Positions 1-5,948 of a stretch of 9,279 nt of DNA are shown here, in pieces. Origin of the DNA: a bacterium (GTDB taxonomy: Bacteria > Bacillota > Clostridia > Christensenellales > UBA1242); contig JAILMD010000052.1 of assembly GCA_024692805.1 (NCBI GenBank), positions 1-9,279 on the forward strand. The letters are read 5' to 3'. The number at the start of each line of letters is the position of its first letter. Positions within the stretch are counted from its first letter, which is position 1. The translations under genes were made by a program, and so were the position numbers. The notes under the pieces are model-generated. The model made no database searches, had not been told where the DNA came from, and saw nothing but the letters and a program-made list of their open reading frames with translations.

Positions 1-78
1 TGTTATATTCTTATTTTGAATATTTCTTAAAAATCTATCAAGATTAAGCCCAAAAACCTTAACTCTAACTTGCCCCAT
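1..78 (-). CDS. yqfD: YqfD-family sporulation protein, N-terminal fragment
   Basis: Only the first 26 codons are present; the gene runs off the left edge. The peptide begins MGQVRVKVFGLNLDRFLRNI. This resembles the start of YqfD proteins, which open with a short beta strand, a glycine and an 'eRFLN'-type helix before a membrane segment. The ATG lies two bases after the yqfC stop (TAGTTATG), and a good GAGGA ribosome site sits inside the end of yqfC, so the two genes are co-transcribed and probably translationally coupled. YqfD is a mother-cell sporulation protein in Bacillus, where yqfC-yqfD are adjacent. The call rests on a short match plus gene order; the membrane and C-terminal domains cannot be seen here. 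Confidence 0.6.
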   Translation of the reverse strand, partial: MGQVRVKVFGLNLDRFLRNIQNKNIT

Positions 79-80
79 AA

Positions 81-344
81 CTAATTTTCCTCAATATTGA
101 TAGAGTTAATTTCACCGCTAATTCCCAACTCTTTAGGCGCCAGCGTTGCAATTTTTAAGCCTTCCCCTAAAACAACAATGTGGCGTTTTTTTGAAAGATT
201 AATTATAACTTCATTATCTAAAAACTTTTCAATTTTATAGTTTCCGCTAAAAGCAAAACATTTCCCTCCACCACACGAAAAAACGTAATCACTATTTAAA
301 TTATCAACAAGGCAAATTTCCCCTAACGCGTCATAAATTTTCAT
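81..344 (-). CDS. yqfC: YqfC/YabP-family sporulation protein
   Basis: This 87-residue protein has the all-beta pattern of the YabP/YqfC family. The C-terminal part, around residues 53-85 (HIVVLGEGLKIATLAPKELG, then the ISGEINSI segment), matches the family theme of 'l.I.G.nL.I..L.peel.i.G.I.sI'. The N-terminal part is more diverged and contains a CGGGKC motif at about residues 24-29, which could be a metal-binding or disulfide pair but is not a family hallmark I know. In Bacillus, yqfC lies between the floA/yqfB genes and yqfD, as here, and is a sporulation (sigma-E regulon) gene. The ATG has no clear Shine-Dalgarno sequence and starts only about 16 bases after the T-tract of a strong terminator, so how it is expressed is unclear. 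Confidence 0.72.
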   Translation of the reverse strand: MKIYDALGEICLVDNLNSDYVFSCGGGKCFAFSGNYKIEKFLDNEVIINLSKKRHIVVLGEGLKIATLAPKELGISGEINSINIEEN

Positions 345-360
345 ACTTAAATTTATGCAT

Positions 361-388
361 AAAAAAAGTGCGTTATGAAACGCACTTT
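361..388 (-). terminator. Rho-independent terminator before yqfC
   Basis: Reading the minus strand, a perfect 10-bp stem (AAAGTGCGTT / AACGCACTTT, positions 388-379 and 374-365) with a 4-base loop is followed by seven T residues (367-361). The stop codon of the upstream gene (387-389) overlaps the stem. It should end most transcripts from the ogg-nfeD-floA side and leave yqfC-yqfD dependent on read-through or regulation. Confidence 0.85.
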
Positions 389-1247
389 AAATATCACCAT
401 CGTCAAAAATATCTGGCCTTGTGTTAACTGATTGGCCAACAATCATATTGCTTCCGAAAAGCGGTCTAGAACTAACCTGACCTGAAACGCTGCCAGCACC
501 AAGCCTTGAAGTCCTCAACCCATTATCTAACCTGTTGCCCCTAAATAGCCTTTCATTTCTAACCGTTGACCTGTTGCCCATAATGTTAGCAATAACGTCT
601 TCATCAAAGTCATCATCAAATTGGCTAAGGTCAATATCTTTAATAGGATGCATGTTTGTTGCTTCATCAGCCCAAGGATCAAAATTAGGATCTTTCATAC
701 TTCCGCTTGATGATCTTGCCCCAACGCCATAACCATAATAGTTTCTGTCGCTCGCCCCTTCATTAAATTGAGGTGGAAATTCAACAGGTTTCTCAATTCT
801 TGCCTCGTTAGAATCTGCCATCCCATTTTTGCGTCTAATTTCAGCAATTCGTCTTTCTATTTCTTTATCAATTTCGTCTTCATCATCAACAGGGCTCTCA
901 ACGCTTTCTTCTTTTTGTCCTAAAACATATTTATTATAAAGGTCTTCTTTTTCCTTCTCAATTAATTCGTTTTGGTCAACCTCTTTAACGCTTTCGCCAC
1001 TCTCATCAGTAAAAACCGGAACAACTTGTGAATTGTCTTTAGTGTTTTTAACCTTAGGTTCTTTTTCTATTTTAACTTTTTTAGGTTTTTCTTCTTTGAC
1101 TAAAACATAGTTTTCGTCGCTAAAATCGCTTGGTTTTGCCTTAACTTTTTCCTTTTTTGGCGCAGGCGTAAAACTGTTTGCTTTAACAAGTGCCCAAAGA
1201 CAAAACGCAACAAAAACTAAACCAATGCCAATGAATAAATATTCCAT
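387..1247 (-). CDS. Membrane-anchored, charged, disordered protein of unknown function
   Basis: I do not recognise this 286-residue protein. Residues 4-22 form one N-terminal hydrophobic segment (LFIGIGLVFVAFCLWALV). The rest looks cytoplasmic and mostly disordered: a Lys/Glu/Pro-rich stretch (30-70), an acidic part (80-127), a short likely coiled coil (127-141, DKEIERRIAEIRRKNG), a Gly/Ser/Tyr patch (165-183), an Asp-rich segment (205-219) and an Arg/Gly/Leu tail (225-265) ending in acidic residues. It starts 9 bases after floA. Its AAGGAGG site overlaps the floA stop codon (TAAGGAGG) and lies only 4 bases from the ATG. It occupies the yqfB position of the Bacillus nfeD-floA-yqfB-yqfC-yqfD order, but is far longer than YqfB and shows no similarity I can see. 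A role as a FloA-associated scaffold or adaptor is inference from position only. Confidence 0.85.
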   Translation of the reverse strand: MEYLFIGIGLVFVAFCLWALVKANSFTPAPKKEKVKAKPSDFSDENYVLVKEEKPKKVKIEKEPKVKNTKDNSQVVPVFTDESGESVKEVDQNELIEKEKEDLYNKYVLGQKEESVESPVDDEDEIDKEIERRIAEIRRKNGMADSNEARIEKPVEFPPQFNEGASDRNYYGYGVGARSSSGSMKDPNFDPWADEATNMHPIKDIDLSQFDDDFDEDVIANIMGNRSTVRNERLFRGNRLDNGLRTSRLGAGSVSGQVSSRPLFGSNMIVGQSVNTRPDIFDDGDI

Positions 1248-1251
1248 TTTG

Positions 1252-1258
1252 CCTCCTT
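1252..1258 (-). promoter_or_regulatory. Strong ribosome site overlapping floA stop
   Basis: AAGGAGG on the minus strand shares two bases with the floA TAA and sits 4 bases from the next ATG. This arrangement suggests that ribosomes ending floA re-initiate on the downstream gene, coupling output of the two proteins. Confidence 0.7.
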
Positions 1259-2270
1259 ATGATTTAGGCCTGTTTTTTTCTTCCTTTGCTATTTGCTTTC
1301 TCATTTCAGTATCGGCTTGCAAGTTTTTAAGCTTGTAATAATCCATCATATTCATTTTGCCTTCATTAAGCGCCTTTGCCATTGCTTTAGGAACATCAGC
1401 TTCAGCCCTTAAAAGTTCGGCTTGCATCTCTTGAACTTTAGCCTTCATTTCTTGTTCTTGGGCAACAGCCATGCTCTTTCTTTCTTCGGCCTTTGCTTCG
1501 CTAATTTTCTTTTGGGCAATAGCTTTGTCAATGTTAAGCCTAGCGCCAACATTAACGCCAACATCAATATCTGCTATATCAATTGAAAGAATTTCAAAAG
1601 CCGTTCCGTTATCAAGCCCCTTAGCAAGAACGGTTGCACTAATAAGGTCAGGGTTTTCAAGAACTATCTTATGAGTGTCGGCTGAGCCAACGGTTGTGAC
1701 AATTCCTTCACCAACCCTCGCAATAATTGTGTCTTCGCCAGCACCACTAATTTGCCTATGAATATTGCTAGTTACAGTAACTTTTGCCTTAACTTTAAGT
1801 TCAACACCATCTTTAGCAACAGCGCTAATTAAAGGCGTTTCAATAACTCTTGGAACAACGCTTGTTCTTATTGCTTCATAAATATCACGCCCAGCAAGGT
1901 CAATGGCTTTTGCTGTTTGAAAGTTAAGGTCAATATTTGCTGAATGAGCGCTAATTAACGCCTTAACAACTCTTTCAACATTTCCCCCAGCAAGATAATG
2001 AGTTTCAAGGTCATCAATTGAAAGATTAAGACCGGCTTTTCTTGCTGAAATATAACTTAAAACAATATCTTGAAGTTTAACTTTTCTTATCTTCATTCCG
2101 ATAAGTCGGCCCATTGAAACATGAGCCCCACTAACCAAGGCTCTAAACCAAATTTTCAAAGGAACCATAATAAATAAAACAATTAAAAGAGCAAGAACTA
2201 AGGCTCCAGCAAGACTTAAAGCAACAATTCCGCCAGCGCTCATTGCTAATAAACTTAAATTAACGTTCAT
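1257..2270 (-). CDS. floA: Flotillin-like protein FloA (YqfA/UPF0365 family)
   Basis: This bacterial flotillin scaffold forms membrane microdomains and affects membrane fluidity, secretion and cell-envelope processes. It is 337 residues, close to the roughly 330 of Bacillus FloA, and collinear throughout. A single membrane hairpin or helix (about 14-38) is followed by the SPFH/PHB-like domain. Near-invariant blocks include HYLAGGNVERVV (91-102), AIDLAGRDI (122-130), VIETPLISAVAKDGVELK (142-159), ARVGEGIV (184-191) and GTAFEILSIDIADIDVG (222-238). A long Ala/Glu/Lys coiled coil (250-302) carries the AVAQEQEMKAKVQEM stretch. The ATG at 2270 is supported by a GGAGGAG ribosome site 5 bases upstream and by its own sigma-A-type promoter. 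It lies downstream of nfeD, its usual functional partner. Nothing looks damaged. Confidence 0.97.
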   Translation of the reverse strand: MNVNLSLLAMSAGGIVALSLAGALVLALLIVLFIMVPLKIWFRALVSGAHVSMGRLIGMKIRKVKLQDIVLSYISARKAGLNLSIDDLETHYLAGGNVERVVKALISAHSANIDLNFQTAKAIDLAGRDIYEAIRTSVVPRVIETPLISAVAKDGVELKVKAKVTVTSNIHRQISGAGEDTIIARVGEGIVTTVGSADTHKIVLENPDLISATVLAKGLDNGTAFEILSIDIADIDVGVNVGARLNIDKAIAQKKISEAKAEERKSMAVAQEQEMKAKVQEMQAELLRAEADVPKAMAKALNEGKMNMMDYYKLKNLQADTEMRKQIAKEEKNRPKS

Positions 2271-2292
2271 GTTAACTCCTCCGTTTGAATTA

Positions 2293-2321
2293 ATTTTACC
2301 ACATTAAATTTAAGTTTTCAA
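2293..2321 (-). promoter_or_regulatory. Sigma-A-type promoter for floA
   Basis: On the minus strand TTGAAA (2321-2316) and TAAAAT (2298-2293) are separated by exactly 17 bases, with a TG three bases before the GG that abuts the -10. Transcription would start near 2286, about 16 bases before the floA ATG. It lies in the only sizeable gap (72 bases) between nfeD and floA, so floA can be made independently of ogg-nfeD. Confidence 0.62.
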
Positions 2322-2342
2322 TATTCGATTTAAAATATCTAA

Positions 2343-2843
2343 CTATTTCTTATATAAGTCAACAATGATAATATTGTTTTCAATTTTTGTTACGCTAACT
2401 GCCGTGTTTTTTTCAATTAGTTTACCATCAGAAGATGCTTCATAAATTTTTTCATCAATCATAACCCTTCCTGATGGCTCAAGGTCAGTTACGCTAACCC
2501 CATTTTTACCAACAAGTTCATCAAGGTTTTCAGTTAAAATTTCACTCTTTTTTACTTTACTTTGATTAACCAAAATTAGTTGCCTGATTATTATTGCAAA
2601 AAGTGCAACAACAACCGCTAAGAAAATTGTTATTCCAAGGTAAGCAAAAACATAACCAACTGAAAGTGGCGTTTTTATTATTCTAACAAAAAATGAAAGC
2701 CCAACAGAAATTATTCCACAAACTCCAAAAACTCCAAAGCCGGGAACAAAAACTTCAATAACCAACAAGATTAAGCCAAGAGATAAGAAGATTATTGTAA
2801 AAACTTCCATATTGGTAAAAAACGTGTTTATTATTTCTCCCAT
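2343..2843 (-). CDS. nfeD: NfeD-family membrane protein, short protease-less form
   Basis: This is the partner of flotillin-type proteins in bacterial membrane microdomains (YqeZ role). Its 166 residues make it a short NfeD without the N-terminal ClpP-like protease domain of longer members. Three membrane segments are visible (about 13-32, 36-55, 64-90). The first two are joined by the family signature EVFVPGFGVFGVCGIIS (30-46). The C-terminal OB-fold domain (about 108-164) has the typical LVGKNGVSVTDLEPSGRVMI block (110-129) and ends in a short Lys-rich tail. The start codon is 10 bases after the ogg stop, and the stop TAG runs into a G-rich ribosome site (TAGGGGGG). floA follows after 72 bases. 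The pairing with floA makes the assignment secure. Confidence 0.93.
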   Translation of the reverse strand: MGEIINTFFTNMEVFTIIFLSLGLILLVIEVFVPGFGVFGVCGIISVGLSFFVRIIKTPLSVGYVFAYLGITIFLAVVVALFAIIIRQLILVNQSKVKKSEILTENLDELVGKNGVSVTDLEPSGRVMIDEKIYEASSDGKLIEKNTAVSVTKIENNIIIVDLYKK

Positions 2844-2853
2844 AATTTCCCCC

Positions 2854-3690
2854 CTAAACTTTTAAAAACTCATTTGATCTTGCGCCATAAAACAAATATT
2901 GTTGCGCATATCCAGCATTTTGTTTAAACCTATCAACAAAAAATTTAGCAATCATTGGCCTTGTTTTTTCGCCCTGGTAATAAAACTTTTCATAAACTTT
3001 CTCAACCCACGTATCAACCGGGAAACAATCCATTCTCGAAAAGCCAAATAATAAAATACAATCGGCAACTTTCGGCCCAATTCCAGGAAGCGAAATAAGC
3101 CAATTTCTAAGCTCATTTGTTTCTAGTTTCATTTTATCAGAAATAAGGTCATGTGTCAAAACTCTTGATAGTTTAAAAAGATATTTATCTCGATAGCCTG
3201 CCCCAAGGCTTGAATAAGCTTCAAGCGGAAGTTCTTTTAACACTTCAAGCGTTGGAAAAGCGTAAAACCCATCACACTTTTTACCAAACTTACAAAGGTT
3301 TTCAATTATTTTTTTAATTCGAGGAATGTTATTATTTGCGCTTATAACAAATGAAAACATAACTTCAACAATATCGTTTTTACAAATCCTAATCCCTTCT
3401 CCAAATGGTATTGCTTTATTCAAAATTTCGTCATTTGTAAGGTCATTTTTAATCTTTTCATAATCTGTTTCTAAATCAAAAAATTTAACGAAATATTCAG
3501 GATTTGATGAAATTATCTCAATTTTGTCACTTTTTTCAATAATTTTTGCAGTTTTATCACTTGAATAAACTTGTGAACAATCATCACAAATAGAGAATCT
3601 AAACATTTGCCCACACTCTAAAATTTGGCGTGAATCAAACTCTTTAACTTTAGGTAAAATTATTCTATCCTTCTTAACTTCAAAATTCAT
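2854..3690 (-). CDS. ogg: 8-oxoguanine DNA glycosylase/AP lyase (Ogg1 family)
   Basis: This base-excision repair enzyme removes 8-oxoguanine and nicks the abasic site. The 278 residues show an OGG_N-type N-terminal domain with the CGQMFRF motif (26-32; eukaryotic Ogg1 has a similar GQ.FRW) and a helix-hairpin-helix-GPD domain. The hairpin is LPGIGPKVADCILLFGF (201-217), with K207 at the catalytic lysine position and D226 in PVDTW as the conserved aspartate. The K-to-D spacing of 19 residues equals that of human OGG1. ANNNIPRI (118-125) is the helix that contacts the lesion strand in family members. It opens the nfeD-floA transcription unit from an extended -10 promoter. The association with NfeD/FloA is unusual and may be incidental. 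Bacterial Ogg of this type is typical of Clostridia. Confidence 0.93.
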   Translation of the reverse strand: MNFEVKKDRIILPKVKEFDSRQILECGQMFRFSICDDCSQVYSSDKTAKIIEKSDKIEIISSNPEYFVKFFDLETDYEKIKNDLTNDEILNKAIPFGEGIRICKNDIVEVMFSFVISANNNIPRIKKIIENLCKFGKKCDGFYAFPTLEVLKELPLEAYSSLGAGYRDKYLFKLSRVLTHDLISDKMKLETNELRNWLISLPGIGPKVADCILLFGFSRMDCFPVDTWVEKVYEKFYYQGEKTRPMIAKFFVDRFKQNAGYAQQYLFYGARSNEFLKV

Positions 3691-3705
3691 AATCCCTCAA
3701 CTTAT

Positions 3706-3734
3706 TTGATTTAATTTCAAAAATATTATATCAT
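3706..3734 (+). promoter_or_regulatory. Possible promoter for the HEGRH gene
   Basis: TTGATT (3706-3711), 17 bases, then TATCAT (3729-3734) on the plus strand. The implied start near 3741 would fall on the AAGGAG ribosome site (3740-3745), so the true -10 may instead be the overlapping TATTAT at 3724-3729, which lacks a good -35. Only 63 bases separate the divergent genes, so some promoter must be here. Confidence 0.35.
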
Positions 3735-3753
3735 AATAAAAGGAGTTTGTCAT
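3725..3753 (-). promoter_or_regulatory. Extended -10 promoter for ogg-nfeD
   Basis: On the minus strand ATGACA (3753-3748) is followed after 17 bases by a perfect TATAAT (3730-3725) preceded by TGA, an extended -10. Transcription would start near 3718, leaving a leader of about 28 nt with GAGGGATT before the ogg ATG. The -35 box abuts the start codon of the divergent plus-strand gene, and the -10 region overlaps that gene's promoter area. Confidence 0.75.
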
Positions 3754-4359
3754 ATGCTTTTTATATTTTCAAAATTTAAAGGAGCCCATTGGCAAAATTA
3801 TTCAGAAGGAAAACGTCTGAAAATTTTGCAAGCCCTTGAAAATAAAATGGCGCGAAAACAACACAGGCCTAAGGTTCAAGTTAGGGTTTACCCTGAGCCT
3901 GAATGGAACAACTTTGGTGTTTTCATTTCAGAAAACGGCGAGCAAACACTTTTTATTCGCCAAGACTTAATTGAGAATAATGATTATCGATTCTTTGCCC
4001 TTGAAACAATAATTCACGAAGGGCGCCACGCTTATCAATTCTATATTGTTAAAAACAAGAAATTACATTTTTATAACTTTAAAGAAAAAGCCTGGAAGCG
4101 CAATTGGGAGGGCTATATTCTAAGCGAAGAAAGCAATGTTGATTATAATATGCAGGCAATCGAGCGTGACGCCCAAAGTTATTCAATTAACTTTTTAAAA
4201 AAGATTGCATATAAATATAGTGGCGAACGAGCCTTTCAATTCACTTTTAAGGCAATAAAAAAACGCTATGAAGAAAGCGAATTTGAGGCACGAAAAACTT
4301 ATGGCCTATTCTATAAAAGAAAAATAAACAAAAAAATAAACGCTAAGAAAAACTCTTAG
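3754..4359 (+). CDS. Small zincin-like protein with HEGRHAYQ motif, function unknown
   Basis: The 201-residue protein carries a metallopeptidase-type zinc motif HEGRH (H88, E89, H92) in ETIIHEGRHAYQ. A downstream QAIERDA (134-140) supplies a likely third ligand, E137, in gluzincin fashion. W114, N117 and Y121 between them are also typical of small HE.RHaYQ proteins that I recall both as stand-alone proteins and as domains of larger secreted or polymorphic toxins. There is no signal peptide and no membrane segment, so it looks cytoplasmic. The C-terminus (about 168-201) is strongly basic (KRKINKKINAKK), compatible with binding nucleic acid or acidic partners. It is the only plus-strand gene, has a good AAGGAG site 8 bases before ATG, and has its own terminator. 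Catalysis and substrate are not established by sequence. Confidence 0.8.
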   Translation: MLFIFSKFKGAHWQNYSEGKRLKILQALENKMARKQHRPKVQVRVYPEPEWNNFGVFISENGEQTLFIRQDLIENNDYRFFALETIIHEGRHAYQFYIVKNKKLHFYNFKEKAWKRNWEGYILSEESNVDYNMQAIERDAQSYSINFLKKIAYKYSGERAFQFTFKAIKKRYEESEFEARKTYGLFYKRKINKKINAKKNS

Positions 4360-4366
4360 CGTTTTT
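4338..4366. terminator. Bidirectional terminator between convergent genes
   Basis: A perfect 11-bp stem (AAACGCTAAGA at 4338-4348, TCTTAGCGTTT at 4354-4364) with an AAAAC loop. On the plus strand T residues follow (4362-4366, then ATTATTCTATTTTT). On the minus strand the stem is followed by ATTTTTTTG. It serves both the plus-strand HEGRH gene, whose stop codon lies in the stem, and the minus-strand acidic gene ending at 4373. Confidence 0.85.
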
Positions 4367-4372
4367 ATTATT

Positions 4373-5239
4373 CTATTTTTCCCTTCCGCCGTCTTCTTCA
4401 GGGTCACCGCTTTGCGCATTAACGTCACCATCTTGAGCAGAAGCCCCATCAGGCTTTTCAGTATTGACGTTAATTTTTTCTGCTTCTGTTTCGGCCCTTA
4501 TTGCAGCCATCGCAGCATCTAATTCAGCATCACTTATTTGATTAGCGCCATTATGATATTCTTGTTCTTCTCTATCAGCGTTTTCTTCTTTCTCTTCAGT
4601 TGTTTCTTCAGATGATTCTTCTTCAGCTGGTTCTTCAGTTATCTTTTCTTCTTCAGGCATTGTTTCTTCCTGCTTTATAGCGCTATTAACAATGTCTTTA
4701 TAATCCCCTTGACTTGAAACTTGAGGCTCAATAACTTCTTGCTCCTCAGGTGGAACAAAAACAGGTATTGTTTCATCATTTTTAGGTTGTTCTTCGCCCC
4801 TAATTATTTCTCCATATTCATTAAATCTTGGTTCTTGTTGTAAAGTAGTTTCTGTTTTAACAGTAGGCGCGTTATCAAAGAAATGAGAAGTTCTTTCTTC
4901 AGGTTGGTTTTCTTCAACCTCAGGCATAACAACTGAAATCCCCTTCATTGCGTTAACTTCATCAACAACTTTATCGCCTTCTTTTGTTGCTTCAGGAGCT
5001 TCAAGAACTTCGCCTTTTTCAGCCTTTTTAAATTCTTCATCAACTATAGCAGCCGCTAAATCTGGCATCATTTCTTCAGGAACACCCCTTCCAATCATAT
5101 TATCTGATGAAGTATTATATTTAAATTCTTCGCCACTTGTTGCTTTTTGATAAATCACACCTATATCAGCAACAGCTTCATCACAAACTTTTTTATAACC
5201 ATACATTCTTGCTAATTCATTTGGAGTAAATTTGCTCAT
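4373..5239 (-). CDS. Orphan acidic, largely disordered protein, function unknown
   Basis: I do not recognise this 288-residue protein. Residues 1-100 could fold: MSKFTPNELARMYGYKKVCD looks like a helical start, with further helices around 54-76. From about 105 it is low-complexity and very acidic, especially 191-228 (long runs of Glu with Ser/Thr/Pro), then an Ala-rich helix with alternating charge (236-256, ISDAELDAAMAAIRAETEAE) and a Gly/Asp/Gln tail. There is no signal peptide or membrane segment, so it is probably cytoplasmic. It forms its own transcription unit between rpmA and the HEGRH gene, with a perfect-consensus promoter, a GAGGA site 6 bases before the ATG and a terminator directly after, suggesting high constitutive expression. 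The acidic tail may act as a protein or ribosome/nucleoid interaction segment, but that is speculation. Confidence 0.85.
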   Translation of the reverse strand: MSKFTPNELARMYGYKKVCDEAVADIGVIYQKATSGEEFKYNTSSDNMIGRGVPEEMMPDLAAAIVDEEFKKAEKGEVLEAPEATKEGDKVVDEVNAMKGISVVMPEVEENQPEERTSHFFDNAPTVKTETTLQQEPRFNEYGEIIRGEEQPKNDETIPVFVPPEEQEVIEPQVSSQGDYKDIVNSAIKQEETMPEEEKITEEPAEEESSEETTEEKEENADREEQEYHNGANQISDAELDAAMAAIRAETEAEKINVNTEKPDGASAQDGDVNAQSGDPEEDGGREK

Positions 5240-5256
5240 AATTTTTCCTCAATCTA

Positions 5257-5285
5257 ATTATATTATAAGGTAAAATTATTGTCAA
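5257..5285 (-). promoter_or_regulatory. Perfect-consensus sigma-A promoter
   Basis: On the minus strand TTGACA (5285-5280), exactly 17 bases, then TATAAT (5262-5257): six of six matches in both boxes. A second overlapping TATAAT lies five bases upstream but with a 12-base spacer. Transcription would start near 5250, about 11 bases before the acidic gene's ATG, in line with its ribosome site. Confidence 0.85.
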
Positions 5286-5305
5286 CAAAAAGTTATTAAG
5301 CAAAT

Positions 5306-5326
5306 AAAAAAAGGCGCTTTCGCGCC
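5306..5326 (-). terminator. Terminator after rpmA with GAAA loop
   Basis: On the minus strand GGCGC-GAAA-GCGCC is followed by seven T residues (5312-5306), then ATTTG. The short all-GC stem closed by a stable GNRA tetraloop is a typical intrinsic terminator. It ends the rplU-prp-rpmA transcript 14 bases past the rpmA stop. Confidence 0.85.
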
Positions 5327-5339
5327 GGTTTTATTTAAA

Positions 5340-5615
5340 CTATTCAGTAACAACTGAAACTTGTTGTTTATCTTTCTTATATTGTTCAAATTTAACAACA
5401 CCATCAGCTGTTGCAAAAAGTGTGTCATCTTTAGCAATCATAACGTTTTTGCCTGGGTGGAACTTACTTCCTCTTTGGCGAACTAAGATGTTACCAGCAA
5501 CAACTTTTTCTCCGCCAAATTTCTTAACGCCAAGACGTTGCGCATTACTATCACGACCGTTCTTAGTTGAACCGCCACCTTTCTTATGAGCGAATAGTTG
5601 AATCTTAATAAACAT
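5340..5615 (-). CDS. rpmA: 50S ribosomal protein L27
   Basis: This large-subunit protein's N-terminus reaches toward the peptidyl-transferase centre. The 91 residues include the hallmark KKGGGSTKNGRDSNAQRLG (11-29), RQRGSKFHPGKNV (46-58) and DDTLFA..DGVVKFE (63-77). The first nine residues, MFIKIQLFA, form the Firmicute-type extension that the Prp protease cleaves after Ala9, before HKKGG. The site here reads LFA, where Bacillus and Staphylococcus have FFA, and the next residue is His instead of Ser. The gene starts one base after the prp stop, with GGAGG 9 bases before the ATG inside prp. Co-transcription with its processing protease is the standard Firmicute arrangement. Confidence 0.98.
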   Translation of the reverse strand: MFIKIQLFAHKKGGGSTKNGRDSNAQRLGVKKFGGEKVVAGNILVRQRGSKFHPGKNVMIAKDDTLFATADGVVKFEQYKKDKQQVSVVTE

Positions 5616-5616
5616 A

Positions 5617-5946
5617 CTATTTTACCTCCAAATCAATAAAATCAGAAAATCCTTCGTGAAGATCACTTATTCCGCAAAGCATTGTTTCAAGAATTGCTTT
5701 GACTTTAATAAGCGTTTCTCCAGATAGGTCAATTGGAACATTAAACTTTATATAGCCTCGTTTTTCGTCGCGCTCAAGGTTAACATCAATTTTAGCAACA
5801 CCAACAAGCCCCAAAACCGCTGTTTGAACTATGCTTGAAAGTGAAGCGCAAACGATATCTTCGCCATAAACGCCATACTCAGTGTGTCCGTCACACTCAA
5901 CTTGGGTTATATTTCCGTTTGTTTTTGTTATCTTAACTTTTGTCAT
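5617..5946 (-). CDS. prp: Ribosomal-processing cysteine protease Prp (YsxB family)
   Basis: This protease cleaves the N-terminal extension of L27, a step essential in Staphylococcus aureus. The 109 residues match the family length. The catalytic pair is visible as H21 in ECDGHTEYG (17-25) and C33 in GEDIVCASLSSI (28-39), with the same 12-residue spacing as H22/C34 of the S. aureus enzyme. The C-terminal half (TLIKVKAILETMLCGISDL, 78-96) is the usual long helix. The gene lies between rplU (2-base gap, TAATTATG) and rpmA (1-base gap). No clear Shine-Dalgarno precedes the ATG, so it probably depends on translation of rplU. The position next to its substrate leaves little doubt. Confidence 0.95.
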   Translation of the reverse strand: MTKVKITKTNGNITQVECDGHTEYGVYGEDIVCASLSSIVQTAVLGLVGVAKIDVNLERDEKRGYIKFNVPIDLSGETLIKVKAILETMLCGISDLHEGFSDFIDLEVK

Positions 5947-5948
5947 AA

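Noticed and set aside
352..363. 12-base perfect palindrome TTTATGCATAAA
   Set aside because: It is AT-rich and next to a T-tract, and only one copy is seen; too weak to call an operator.
365..396. Possible sigma-E promoter for yqfC (TGATATT with CATAACGC on the minus strand)
   Set aside because: The spacer is about 12 bases where 14-15 is expected, the -10 matches only in its first half, and both boxes overlap the terminator hairpin.
535..732. Plus-strand open frame of 65 codons
   Set aside because: It lies opposite the membrane-anchored disordered gene, has no ribosome site, and its composition is a mirror of the minus-strand codons.
1471..1674. Plus-strand open frame of 67 codons
   Set aside because: It lies opposite the strongly conserved floA coding region.
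4561..4760. Repetitive CTTC/TTCTTC-rich DNA, possible simple repeat or CRISPR-like array
   Set aside because: It is the coding trace of Glu-rich stretches in the acidic protein; units are irregular and there are no spacers.
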